This document shows, piece after piece, positions 54,968-64,000 of a stretch of DNA of 64,000 bases. The position numbers and the translations under genes were made by a program. A model generated the notes under the pieces. That model made no database searches and was not told the DNA's origin. It was given only the letters and a program-made list of their open reading frames with translations. The stretch is taken from assembly GCA_004020875.1 (NCBI GenBank), contig SAPZ01000015.1, positions 83,084 to 147,083 on the forward strand, written 5' to 3'. This stretch comes from Mesorhizobium sp. GTDB lineage: Bacteria; Pseudomonadota; Alphaproteobacteria; Rhizobiales; Rhizobiaceae. How positions within the stretch are numbered: the stretch's first letter is position 1; each line of letters opens with the position of its first letter.

Positions 54968-55870
54968 ATGTCCATTCTCGTCGACAAGAATACCAAGGTG
55001 CTGGTGCAGGGTCTGACCGGCAAGACCGGCACGTTCCACACCGAACAGGCGCTGGCCTATCACGGCACCAAGATGGTGGGCGGCATCCATCCCAAGAAGG
55101 GCGGCGAGACCTGGACCGGCTCGAAGGGGGAAAGCCTGCCGATCTTCGCCACGGTGGCCGAGGGCAAGGCAAGGACCGGCGCAAACGCCTCGGTCATCTA
55201 TGTGCCGCCCGCGGGCGCGGGCGAGGCGATCATCGAGGCGATCGAGGCAGAGATCCCGCTGATCGTCTGCATCACCGAGGGCATCCCGGTGATGGACATG
55301 GTCAAGGTCAAGGCGCGGCTCGACCGCTCCACTTCGCGGCTGATCGGCCCAAACTGCCCGGGCGTGCTGACGCCTGACGAGTGCAAGATCGGGATCATGC
55401 CCGGCAACATCTTCCGCAAGGGCTCGGTGGGCGTTGTTTCGCGCTCGGGAACACTTACCTATGAGGCAGTCTTCCAGACCACCAATGTCGGCCTCGGCCA
55501 GACCACGGCGGTTGGCATCGGCGGCGACCCGGTCAAGGGCACCGAGTTCATCGATGTGCTGGAGATGTTCCTCGCCGACGACGAGACGAAGTCGATCATC
55601 ATGATCGGCGAGATCGGCGGCTCGGCCGAGGAAGACGCCGCGCAGTTCCTCAAGGACGAAGCCAAGCGTGGCCGCAAGAAACCGATGGCGGGCTTCATCG
55701 CCGGGCGCACGGCGCCGGCCGGCCGCACCATGGGCCATGCGGGCGCGGTGATCTCGGGCGGCAAGGGCGGCGCGGAAGACAAGATCGCGGCGATGGAATC
55801 GGCCGGCATCAAGGTTTCGCCGTCGCCAGCGCGGCTCGGCATGACGCTGGTCGAGGCGATCAAAGGTTAA
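54968..55870 (+). CDS. sucD: Succinyl-CoA synthetase subunit alpha
   Basis: A 300-residue alpha subunit. The CoA-binding start is [20 protein letters not shown], and the active-site His257 lies in [14 protein letters not shown]. Other hallmarks are [40 protein letters not shown] and [14 protein letters not shown]. His257 is phosphorylated during succinyl-CoA to succinate conversion with SucC. It is separated from sucC by 1.6 kb. Confidence 0.98.
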   Translation: MSILVDKNTKVLVQGLTGKTGTFHTEQALAYHGTKMVGGIHPKKGGETWTGSKGESLPIFATVAEGKARTGANASVIYVPPAGAGEAIIEAIEAEIPLIVCITEGIPVMDMVKVKARLDRSTSRLIGPNCPGVLTPDECKIGIMPGNIFRKGSVGVVSRSGTLTYEAVFQTTNVGLGQTTAVGIGGDPVKGTEFIDVLEMFLADDETKSIIMIGEIGGSAEEDAAQFLKDEAKRGRKKPMAGFIAGRTAPAGRTMGHAGAVISGGKGGAEDKIAAMESAGIKVSPSPARLGMTLVEAIKG

Positions 55871-55980
55871 GGCAGTAAGGGAGTAGGGCATTATGGCAGT
55901 AGGGGACAGGACTAACGGGACGAGCTGGGCGACCGCCTGCTTTCCCTGCTGCCTCAATCCCTCACTGTCCTATTCCCCTC
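55868..55980. repeat. Hairpin of tandem CAGTAGGG-like units between sucD and sucA
   Basis: The left part contains GCAGTAAGGGAGTAGGGC and GGCAGTAGGGGACAGG. The right part (about 55940-55980) contains CCCTGCTGCC, CCCTCACTGTCC and TATTCCCC, its degenerate complement. It shares the CAGTAGGG wording with the array at 33412-33467. It starts at the last codon of sucD. Confidence 0.65.
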
Positions 55981-56016
55981 CAAACTAGGAGACGGAGCCA
56001 GGCTCCGCAGACGAAA

Positions 56017-59004
56017 ATGGCAAGACAAGATCAGGCCAACGACCAATTCTCGCTCACATCATTCCTCTATGGCGGCAATGCCGATTACATCGACGCGCTC
56101 TATGCCGCCTATGAGGACAATCCGGCTTCGGTCGATCCGGAGTGGCAGGACTTCTTCGCGGCGCTGAAGGACGACGCGGGCGACGTCCGCAAGAACGCCA
56201 AGGGCGCCTCCTGGGCGAAGCCCTCCTGGCCGCTGACGGCCAATGGCGAGCTGGTCTCGGCGCTTGACGGCAATTGGGGCCTGGTCGAAAAGGCGATCGA
56301 GAAGAAGGTCAAGGACAAGGCGGTCGTCAACGGCGCCGCGCTTTCCGACGCCGACGTGCACCAGGCGACGCGCGATTCAGTCCGCGCCATCATGATGATC
56401 CGCGCCTATCGCATGCGCGGCCATCTGCACGCCAATCTCGATCCGCTCGGCATCGCCAAGCCGCTTGAAGACTATAACGAGCTGTCGCCGGCCAATTACG
56501 GCTTCGCCGAAGCCGATTACGACCGGCCGATCTTCCTCGACAATGTGCTGGGTCTCGAATTCGGCACCGTTCGGCAGATGCTGGACATCCTGACCCGCAC
56601 CTATTGCTCGACGCTCGGCGTCGAGTTCATGCACATCTCCGACCCGGAAGAGAAGGCATGGATCCAGGCGCGCATCGAAGGCGCCGACAAGGAGATCACC
56701 TTCACCGCCACCGGCAAGAAGGCGATCCTATCGAAGCTGATCGAGGCCGAGGGTTTCGAGCAGTATATCGACGTCAAGTACAAGGGCACGAAGCGCTTCG
56801 GCCTCGACGGCGGCGAGTCGCTGATCCCGGCGCTGGAGCAGATCGTCAAGCGCGGCGGACAGCTCGGCCTCAAGGAAATCGTGCTCGGCATGGCGCATCG
56901 CGGCCGCCTCAACGTGCTTTCCCAGGTGATGGCGAAGCCCCATCGCGCCATCTTCCACGAATTCAAGGGCGGCTCCGCGGCCCCTGACGAGGTCGAAGGC
57001 TCGGGCGACGTGAAGTACCATCTCGGTGCCTCGTCGGACCGCGAGTTCGACGGCAACAAGGTGCATCTGTCGTTGACGGCCAATCCCTCGCATCTGGAAA
57101 TCGTCGATCCCGTCGTGATGGGCAAGGCACGCGCCAAGCAGGACCAGCTTTCCGGCCGCGAACGCGGCGAGGTCGTGCCGCTGTCGGAGCGCGCCAAGGT
57201 GATGCCGCTGCTTTTGCATGGCGACGCCGCCTTCGCCGGCCAGGGCGTGATCGCCGAAATCCTCGGCCTGTCCGGCCTGCGCGGTCATCGCGTCGCCGGC
57301 ACGCTGCACGTCATCATCAACAATCAGATCGGCTTCACCACCAATCCGCGCTTCTCGCGCTCCTCGCCCTATCCGTCGGATGTGGCCAAGATGATCGAGG
57401 CGCCGATCTTCCACGTCAATGGCGACGACCCGGAAGCCGTGGTGCATGCCGCCAAGGTCGCGACCGAGTTCCGCATGAAGTTCCACAAGCCGGTGGTTGT
57501 GGACATGTTCTGCTACCGCCGCTTCGGCCACAATGAGGGCGACGAGCCGGCCTTCACCCAGCCGATCATGTACCGCAACATCCGCACCCATAAGACGGTG
57601 GTGCAGATCTATGCCGACCGGCTGATCGCCGAGGGCCACGTCACCCAGGCCGAGGTCGACAAGATGCGGGCCGATTGGCGCGCGCATCTGGAAGCCGAAT
57701 TTGAAGTCGGCCAGAGCTACAAGCCGAACAAGGCCGATTGGCTGGACGGTGCGTGGTCCGGCCTGCGCACCGCCGACAACCAGGATGAACAACGGCGCGG
57801 CAAGACAGCTGTGCCGGTGCGCACGCTGAAGGAGATCGGCAAGAAGCTGACCGAGGTGCCGAAGGATTTCGAGGCGCACAAGACGATCCTGCGCTTCCTC
57901 GAGAACCGCCGCCAGGCGATCGAATCGGGCGAAGGCATCGACTGGTCGACGGCCGAGGCGCTGGCTTTCGGCGCCATCCTGCTCGACGGCAATCCGATCC
58001 GGCTTTCCGGCCAAGATTCGGAACGCGGCACCTTCTCGCAGCGCCATTCGGTGCTTTACGACCAGCGCGACGAGACCCGTTACATCCCGCTCAACAACCT
58101 CTCGGCGGCGCAGGCCGGCTACGAGGTCATCAACTCGATGCTGTCGGAAGAGGCGGTGCTCGGCTTCGAATATGGCTACAGCCTGGCCGAGCCCAAGGCG
58201 CTGACGCTCTGGGAGGCGCAGTTCGGCGACTTCGCCAACGGCGCCCAGGTGGTGTTCGACCAGTTCATCTCGTCGGGCGAGCGCAAGTGGCTGCGCATGT
58301 CCGGCCTCGTCTGCCTGCTGCCGCATGGCTATGAAGGTCAGGGGCCGGAGCATTCGTCGGCGCGGCTGGAGCGCTTCCTGCAGCTCTGCGCCGAAGACAA
58401 CATGCAGGTCGCCAACGTCACCACGCCGGCCAACTATTTCCACATCCTGCGCCGGCAGCTGAAGCGCGACTTCCGCAAGCCGCTGATCCTGATGACGCCG
58501 AAGTCGCTGCTGCGCCACAAGCGCGCGGTGTCGACGCTGTCCGAGATGTCGGGCGAAAGCTCGTTCCACCGCTTGCTGTGGGACGATGCGCAATTGCTGC
58601 CGAACCAGCCGATCAAGCTGGTGAAGGACTCCAAGATCCGCCGCGTCGTGCTGTGCTCGGGCAAGGTCTATTACGACCTCTATGAGGAGCGCGAGAAGCG
58701 CGGCATCAACGACATCTACCTTTTGCGCGTCGAACAGCTCTACCCGTTCCCGGCCAAGGCCCTGATCACCGAGCTGTCGCGCTTCCGCAATGCCGAGATG
58801 GTGTGGTGCCAGGAGGAGCCCAAGAATATGGGTGCCTGGTCGTTCATCGATCCTTATCTCGAATGGGTGCTGGCGCATATCGACGCCAAGCATCAGCGGG
58901 TGCGCTACACCGGGCGGCCGGCCTCGGCCTCGCCGGCGACGGGGTTGATGTCGAAGCATCTCAGCCAGCTCGCCGCCTTGCTCGACGACGCCCTCGGCGA
59001 ATAA
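56017..59004 (+). CDS. sucA: 2-Oxoglutarate dehydrogenase E1 component
   Basis: A 995-residue thiamin diphosphate-dependent decarboxylase of the oxoglutarate dehydrogenase complex. The N-terminal segment (SLTSFLYGGNADYIDALYAA), HRGRL at 294-298 (GMAHRGRLNVLS), HGDAAFAGQGVIAEILGLSG, VHVNGDDPEAVVHA and the C-terminal EEPKNMGAW are hallmarks. Length is typical (930-1000). A palindrome CGGAGCC-A-GGCTCCG ends 10 bp before the ATG and could hide the ribosome-binding site. Confidence 0.98.
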   Translation: MARQDQANDQFSLTSFLYGGNADYIDALYAAYEDNPASVDPEWQDFFAALKDDAGDVRKNAKGASWAKPSWPLTANGELVSALDGNWGLVEKAIEKKVKDKAVVNGAALSDADVHQATRDSVRAIMMIRAYRMRGHLHANLDPLGIAKPLEDYNELSPANYGFAEADYDRPIFLDNVLGLEFGTVRQMLDILTRTYCSTLGVEFMHISDPEEKAWIQARIEGADKEITFTATGKKAILSKLIEAEGFEQYIDVKYKGTKRFGLDGGESLIPALEQIVKRGGQLGLKEIVLGMAHRGRLNVLSQVMAKPHRAIFHEFKGGSAAPDEVEGSGDVKYHLGASSDREFDGNKVHLSLTANPSHLEIVDPVVMGKARAKQDQLSGRERGEVVPLSERAKVMPLLLHGDAAFAGQGVIAEILGLSGLRGHRVAGTLHVIINNQIGFTTNPRFSRSSPYPSDVAKMIEAPIFHVNGDDPEAVVHAAKVATEFRMKFHKPVVVDMFCYRRFGHNEGDEPAFTQPIMYRNIRTHKTVVQIYADRLIAEGHVTQAEVDKMRADWRAHLEAEFEVGQSYKPNKADWLDGAWSGLRTADNQDEQRRGKTAVPVRTLKEIGKKLTEVPKDFEAHKTILRFLENRRQAIESGEGIDWSTAEALAFGAILLDGNPIRLSGQDSERGTFSQRHSVLYDQRDETRYIPLNNLSAAQAGYEVINSMLSEEAVLGFEYGYSLAEPKALTLWEAQFGDFANGAQVVFDQFISSGERKWLRMSGLVCLLPHGYEGQGPEHSSARLERFLQLCAEDNMQVANVTTPANYFHILRRQLKRDFRKPLILMTPKSLLRHKRAVSTLSEMSGESSFHRLLWDDAQLLPNQPIKLVKDSKIRRVVLCSGKVYYDLYEEREKRGINDIYLLRVEQLYPFPAKALITELSRFRNAEMVWCQEEPKNMGAWSFIDPYLEWVLAHIDAKHQRVRYTGRPASASPATGLMSKHLSQLAALLDDALGE

Positions 59005-59049
59005 CCGGACGAAACAGACCTCAAGAAGACAAGAGAACGGACAGGCACA

Positions 59050-60330
<1,281 letters not shown>

Positions 60331-60346
60331 TCGGAGCTGATCCGCA

Positions 60347-61072
60347 ATGGGCGGCTGGCTGGAAAGGTTCGGGTTCGCGTTGGGTCGCGCTCTTCGGACT
60401 TTTCGGCCAACGACCTCCGTCCCTATCGTCTCACCGGCGAAATTGATTGAATCGGGTCCGCCGCCGGAAAGCAGCAACGTCGGCGTCTTCGCCCTCAGCG
60501 ATGCGGAAATGGCAGAACGGAAAATCACCGCCATCACGATCGGCGAGCTTGAATTGCCGACCGGAGAAATCGTCGCCTGCGATCCGCTCATCACCGGACT
60601 AAGCAGGCCTGCTTTCAGCTGCAAGGTCAAGCCGGGACGCTATCCGGTCATCCTGCTTCAGGCGCAGGGCTGCATTGCCGCAGCGGTCTTGCGGTTCGGC
60701 CCCGGCTTGCCAACGCGCTGGGAATTGGCGACCTTCGTTCCCGATCGCCCACCCGTCTATAAGTCCGAATTTCTTGAATTTATCGTCGATGACGCGGTTG
60801 CGTCGTTTATGGATAAGTCGGTCCTGACGCTAATGTCCAACCAAGAGGAACTTGACGATTATCTCGCCGACGTCGCGTGCACTATCGACAGGTTTTGTAT
60901 CGATAGTCCGATTGAAGGCAATCCGATCAATGTAGCCATGTTCGACACTGGCTATGGCGACGGCGCGTACCGGTCTTTCTGGGGGTTGGACGCATCCGGT
61001 GAACCACTGCTCCTGATGACCGACTTCGAAGTGCTCGAAAACGCCGATGGCCGTAACGAGGCCGATCGATGA
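60347..61072 (+). CDS. DUF4241 domain-containing protein
   Basis: A 241-residue protein with a DUF4241 domain in its second half: the segment VAMFDTGYGDGAYRSFWGLD and then LLLMTDFEVLEN is diagnostic. The N-terminal part contains ITIGELELPTGEIVACDPL. Function is unknown. It starts 16 bp after the sucB stop and overlaps the next gene (ATGA at 61069-61072), so it is in the operon. Confidence 0.8.
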   Translation: MGGWLERFGFALGRALRTFRPTTSVPIVSPAKLIESGPPPESSNVGVFALSDAEMAERKITAITIGELELPTGEIVACDPLITGLSRPAFSCKVKPGRYPVILLQAQGCIAAAVLRFGPGLPTRWELATFVPDRPPVYKSEFLEFIVDDAVASFMDKSVLTLMSNQEELDDYLADVACTIDRFCIDSPIEGNPINVAMFDTGYGDGAYRSFWGLDASGEPLLLMTDFEVLENADGRNEADR

Positions 61073-61578
61073 GAATACTTGCCTCACTCATAATCCGGTG
61101 GATGGCTAGATCGGCGGTTTTGTTGTCGGCTTCCGCTGCCCAGGCCGCGTGCCCGATCCAGCTTGCCGTCTATGGCGAGGCGCAGAGCGGCGCCGAGATC
61201 GACTTCACCCCGGCCGGCACCTCGGCCACGATCACCAACGCCTTCCGCATGATCCTCGACAACAATGTCGTGCTCGACGGTATCGCCGTGTGGACCGAGG
61301 GGTCGGCCGCGCGGCCGCATGGCTCGCTGATGTACAAATGCCCGACCGGCGACGTCACCGGCGAGGAGCTCGCCGCCTGCACGGTGTGGGAAGGCGTTAT
61401 CTACAGCGCCGACGAGAAGGGCGCTGTCGGCCTGCTGCCGGCGGAGGGCGTCGACGCGCCGAAAAGCCTGATCCTGCCCGATCTCGGGCCGTCGCTCGAA
61501 ATGTCGGCGGCTTATGGTCCTGCCGGCTTCTCCAAAGTGCCGTGGGATATCTTCGTTCTGAAAGGCTGCCAGGAATGA
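61069..61578 (+). CDS. Hypothetical exported protein in the suc operon
   Basis: A 169-residue protein that I do not recognise. The N terminus ([16 protein letters not shown]) is a signal peptide with a likely AQA-A cleavage. The mature part has four cysteines ([27 protein letters not shown] and the final KGCQE) and a beta-rich appearance. It begins in an ATGA overlap with the DUF4241 gene and ends in another with the SDR gene. Confidence 0.65.
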   Translation: MRILASLIIRWMARSAVLLSASAAQAACPIQLAVYGEAQSGAEIDFTPAGTSATITNAFRMILDNNVVLDGIAVWTEGSAARPHGSLMYKCPTGDVTGEELAACTVWEGVIYSADEKGAVGLLPAEGVDAPKSLILPDLGPSLEMSAAYGPAGFSKVPWDIFVLKGCQE

Positions 61579-62330
61579 GTGCCGAGAAAAAGACGCTGCT
61601 GGTCACGGGCGGCAGCCGCGGCATCGGCGCCGCCATCTGCCGGCAGGCGAGCCGGGCCGGCTACCGGGTGGCGGTGAATTACGTCTCCAATCAGGCCGCG
61701 GCGGACGCGCTGGTCGCCGAGCTAAGGGCCGACGGCGGCGATGCCTTCGCAGTCAAGGGCGATGTCGGCAACGAAGCACATGTCATCGCGATGTTCGAAG
61801 CCGTCGACCGGGCCTTCGGCCGGCTCGACGCCTTCGTCAACAATGCCGGCGTCGTCGATCTCAAGGCCCGGGTCGACGAGATGAGTGTCGAGCGGCTGGA
61901 GCGCATGATGCGCGTCAACGTCGTCGGCTCGTTCCTGTGCGCCCGCGAGGCGGTGAAGCGCATGTCGACGCGGCATGGGGGCAAAGGCGGCGCCCTCGTC
62001 AACATCTCGTCCGCTGCCGCCCGGCTGGGCTCACCTGGCGAATATGTCGACTATGCCGCTTCCAAGGGCGCGATCGATACGCTGACGATCGGACTGGCGC
62101 GCGAGGTGGCGCTCGAAGGCATCCGCGTCAACGCGGTCAGCCCCGGCATCACCGAGACCGAGATCCATGCTTCCGGCGGCCAGCCGGACCGCGTGGCGCG
62201 GATGCAGGACATGCTACCGCTGAAACGCGCCGGCACGGCGGACGAAGTCGCGAGCGCGGTTCTCTATCTTCTGTCGGACGCGGCCTCGTATATCACGGGC
62301 GCGATCCTGAATGTGAGCGGCGGCCGTTAG
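61575..62330 (+). CDS. Short-chain dehydrogenase/reductase
   Basis: A 251-residue classical SDR. The nucleotide loop is [10 protein letters not shown] (11-20), NNAG at 89-92, and the catalytic Ser145/146, Tyr160 and Lys164 (YAASK) are present. [15 protein letters not shown] and the terminal [13 protein letters not shown] are typical of FabG-like enzymes. The substrate is unknown. It overlaps the preceding gene by ATGA and ends 23 bp before lpdA. Confidence 0.92.
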   Translation: MSAEKKTLLVTGGSRGIGAAICRQASRAGYRVAVNYVSNQAAADALVAELRADGGDAFAVKGDVGNEAHVIAMFEAVDRAFGRLDAFVNNAGVVDLKARVDEMSVERLERMMRVNVVGSFLCAREAVKRMSTRHGGKGGALVNISSAAARLGSPGEYVDYAASKGAIDTLTIGLAREVALEGIRVNAVSPGITETEIHASGGQPDRVARMQDMLPLKRAGTADEVASAVLYLLSDAASYITGAILNVSGGR

Positions 62331-62353
62331 GCGCCAAAGCAAAGGACACCATC

Positions 62354-63760
62354 ATGGCTTATGACGTCGTTATCATCGGATCGGGACCGGGCGGCTATGT
62401 CTGCGCCATCAAGGCGGCGCAGCTCGGGCTGAAGACGGCGGTGGTCGAGAAGAACGCCACCTTCGGCGGAACCTGCCTCAACATCGGCTGCATCCCGTCG
62501 AAGGCGCTGCTCTATGCCTCCGAGATGTTCGCCGAAGCCGGCCATGCCTTCGATACGCTGGGCATCGAGATACCGGCGCCGAAGCTCAATCTCAAGAAGA
62601 TGATGGCGCATAAGGACACGACGGTGGCGTCCAACGTCAACGGCGTCGCATTCCTGTTCAAGAAGAACAAGATCGACTCCTTCCGCGGCACCGGCAAGGT
62701 CGTCGGCGCCGGCAAGGTTTCGGTGACCGGCGAGGACGGCAAGGTCGAAGAGATCGAGACCAAGAACATCGTCATCGCCACGGGCTCCGACGTCGCCGGC
62801 ATTCCGGGCGTCAAGGTCGATTTCGACGAGAAGGTGATCGTCTCCTCCACTGGCGCGCTGTCGCTGGCCAAGGTGCCCGCCAACCTCGTGGTGGTCGGCG
62901 GCGGCGTCATCGGATTGGAGCTCGGCTCGGTGTTGGCCCGGCTCGGCGCCAAGGTCACGGTGGTCGAGTTCCTCGATACCATCCTCGGCGGCATGGATGG
63001 CGAGGTGTCGAAGCAGTTCCAGCGGCTCTTGTCCAAGCAGGGCTTCGAGTTCAAGCTCGGCGCCAAGGTCACGGGTGTGGCCAAGGCCAAGAAGGGCGCG
63101 ACCGTCACCTTCGAGCCGGTCAAGGGCGGCGCGGCCGAAACCATCGAGGCGGATGTGGTGCTGGTCGCCACCGGACGCCGGCCCTATGCCGACAGCCTCG
63201 GGCTGAAGGAAGCCGGCGTCGAGGTCGACGAGCGCGGCCGGGTCAAGACCGACGGGCATCTCAGGACCAACGTGCCCGGCATCTATGCCATCGGCGACGT
63301 GATCGCCGGCCCGATGCTGGCGCACAAGGCCGAGGACGAGGGCGTGGCTGTCGCCGAGACGATCGCCGGCCAGGCCGGGCACGTGAACTACGACGTCATC
63401 CCGAGCGTCGTCTACACCAGTCCGGAGATCGCCTCCGTCGGCAAGACCGAGGAGGAATTGAAGAAGGCCGGTATCGACTACAAGGTCGGCAAGTTCCCGT
63501 TCAGCGCCAATGGCCGGGCGCGCGCCATGCTGCACACCGACGGTTTCGTGAAGATCCTGGCCGACAAGGCCAGCGACCGCGTGCTCGGCGTCCATATCGT
63601 CGGCTTCGGCGCCGGCGAGATGATCCACGAGGCGGCGGTGCTGATGGAATTCGGCGGCTCGTCGGAAGACCTTGCCCGTACCTGCCACGCCCATCCGACG
63701 ATGTCGGAATCGGTGAAGGAGGCGGCGCTGGCCACGTTCTTCAAACCTATCCATATCTGA
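62354..63760 (+). CDS. lpdA: Dihydrolipoyl dehydrogenase (E3)
   Basis: A 468-residue FAD disulfide oxidoreductase serving the 2-oxoglutarate dehydrogenase complex. FAD loop [10 protein letters not shown], redox pair Cys41/Cys46 in [16 protein letters not shown] loop [40 protein letters not shown] and the C-terminal His447/Glu452 of CHAHPTMSE are all intact. It is the last gene of the operon and is followed by a terminator. Confidence 0.97.
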   Translation: MAYDVVIIGSGPGGYVCAIKAAQLGLKTAVVEKNATFGGTCLNIGCIPSKALLYASEMFAEAGHAFDTLGIEIPAPKLNLKKMMAHKDTTVASNVNGVAFLFKKNKIDSFRGTGKVVGAGKVSVTGEDGKVEEIETKNIVIATGSDVAGIPGVKVDFDEKVIVSSTGALSLAKVPANLVVVGGGVIGLELGSVLARLGAKVTVVEFLDTILGGMDGEVSKQFQRLLSKQGFEFKLGAKVTGVAKAKKGATVTFEPVKGGAAETIEADVVLVATGRRPYADSLGLKEAGVEVDERGRVKTDGHLRTNVPGIYAIGDVIAGPMLAHKAEDEGVAVAETIAGQAGHVNYDVIPSVVYTSPEIASVGKTEEELKKAGIDYKVGKFPFSANGRARAMLHTDGFVKILADKASDRVLGVHIVGFGAGEMIHEAAVLMEFGGSSEDLARTCHAHPTMSESVKEAALATFFKPIHI

Positions 63761-63806
63761 CCGGGCCTGGGGCCGAAGGCCATCGACATGTGAGGGTCAC
63801 ATAACA

Positions 63807-63832
63807 AACGGCCCGCCTTTCGGCGGGCCGTT
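63807..63832. terminator. Bidirectional terminator after lpdA
   Basis: AACGGCCCGCC (63807-63817) pairs with GGCGGGCCGTT (63822-63832) around TTTC. It serves lpdA and the minus-strand gene that ends at 63853; the T-run is short. Confidence 0.75.
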
Positions 63833-63852
63833 CGTCGTTAACCGCGGTCTGA

Positions 63853-64000
63853 TTACTGAGCCGGCGCAGGTGCCGGTGCTGGCGCAGGGGCCGGCGCGGG
63901 AGCAGGTGCCGGAGTTGGCGCGGGAGCCGGGGCAGGCGCCGGAGCGGGTGCGGGAGCAGGCGCTGCAGGCGCGGGGGCCGGCGTGGTGGCGGCCGGGGGC
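63853..64000 (-). CDS. C-terminal Pro-Ala repeat of a partial protein
   Basis: Only the last about 48 codons are in the window. They read as an almost pure Pro-Ala repeat (APAPAPAPAP type, with occasional Thr) ending AQ and a TAA stop at 63853-63855. Such tails occur on periplasmic or outer-membrane proteins as rigid spacers. Nothing can be said of the N-terminal domain. Confidence 0.55.
   Translation of the reverse strand, partial: PPAATTPAPAPAAPAPAPAPAPAPAPAPTPAPAPAPAPAPAPAPAPAQ

Overview
The window is GC-rich DNA with alphaproteobacterial gene content. An Omp19-type lipoprotein, an IalB-family protein, DUF1127, DUF2794 and DUF1223 proteins, CcmABDG, the mdh-suc-lpd operon and several families of intergenic palindromes point to the Rhizobiales (Hyphomicrobiales), most likely Mesorhizobium or a close relative. 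It reads as chromosomal core genome with small accessory insertions and repeat elements. I see no rRNA, tRNA, CRISPR array, prophage or complete insertion sequence.

Layout. 1-4.7 kb: a frame-disrupted toxin-like fragment, an ACT-domain protein, a bestrophin, a cupin, a LuxR-type regulator broken by a frameshift, a DoxX protein and a glycine-zipper lipoprotein. 4.7-7.3 kb: ffh, chorismate mutase and rpsP on the minus strand, preceded by an unusual leader ORF that copies the first eight codons of ffh. 7.3-15.5 kb: CPBP protease, SH3 protein, zinc metallopeptidase, lytic transglycosylase, argG, LysE exporter, outer-membrane beta-barrel. 15.5-25.2 kb: acetyltransferase, rlmN with a coupled membrane protein, DHA2 efflux pump, a Met-rich protein facing a DUF305 protein (probable copper handling), ClC antiporter, IalB, DUF1232, phhB, a low-molecular-weight phosphatase and thpR. 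25.2-33.5 kb: arylesterase divergent from a YbbA/YbbP-type ABC pair, Bax-inhibitor-1 protein, acetyltransferase, DUF2794, a candidate small RNA, DUF1223 and a decayed ceramidase-like gene. 33.5-38.9 kb: acnA divergent from a cytochrome c maturation cluster ccmA-ccmB-ccmD-ccmG from which ccmC is missing. 38.9-48.7 kb: DUF1127, SMP-30, tautomerase, FMN reductase, PPOX protein, septation protein A, ftsY, mtaB, dapF, UPF0391, an MBL-fold hydrolase and a VOC protein. 48.8-50.8 kb: Omp19-like lipoprotein and zapE. 51.1-63.8 kb: the TCA-cycle operon mdh-sucC-[cupin-DUF1579-RHH/PIN toxin-antitoxin]-sucD-sucA-sucB-[DUF4241-secreted protein-SDR]-lpdA. The last 150 bp hold the 3' end of a Pro-Ala-rich protein.

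How the genes work together. ffh and ftsY are the protein halves of the SRP targeting pathway. The mdh-suc-lpd operon supplies the 2-oxoglutarate-to-succinate steps plus malate dehydrogenase, and acnA adds aconitase. The ccm genes mature c-type cytochromes. argG and dapF belong to arginine and lysine/peptidoglycan synthesis. rlmN, mtaB and thpR act on RNA.

The most unusual points are these. (i) The ffh leader ORF has a strong ribosome-binding site, differs from ffh only at synonymous sites over eight codons, and stops on top of the ffh start. (ii) ccmC is absent, with a dispersed repeat in its place. (iii) A complete toxin-antitoxin module with its own operator lies between sucC and sucD. (iv) An orphan terminator and nearby hairpins suggest an undescribed small RNA near 31.6-31.8 kb. 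(v) Perfect operator-like palindromes lie at 19683-19700 and 39223-39243. Several genes carry simple frameshifts, so either recent gene decay or assembly error should be kept in mind.
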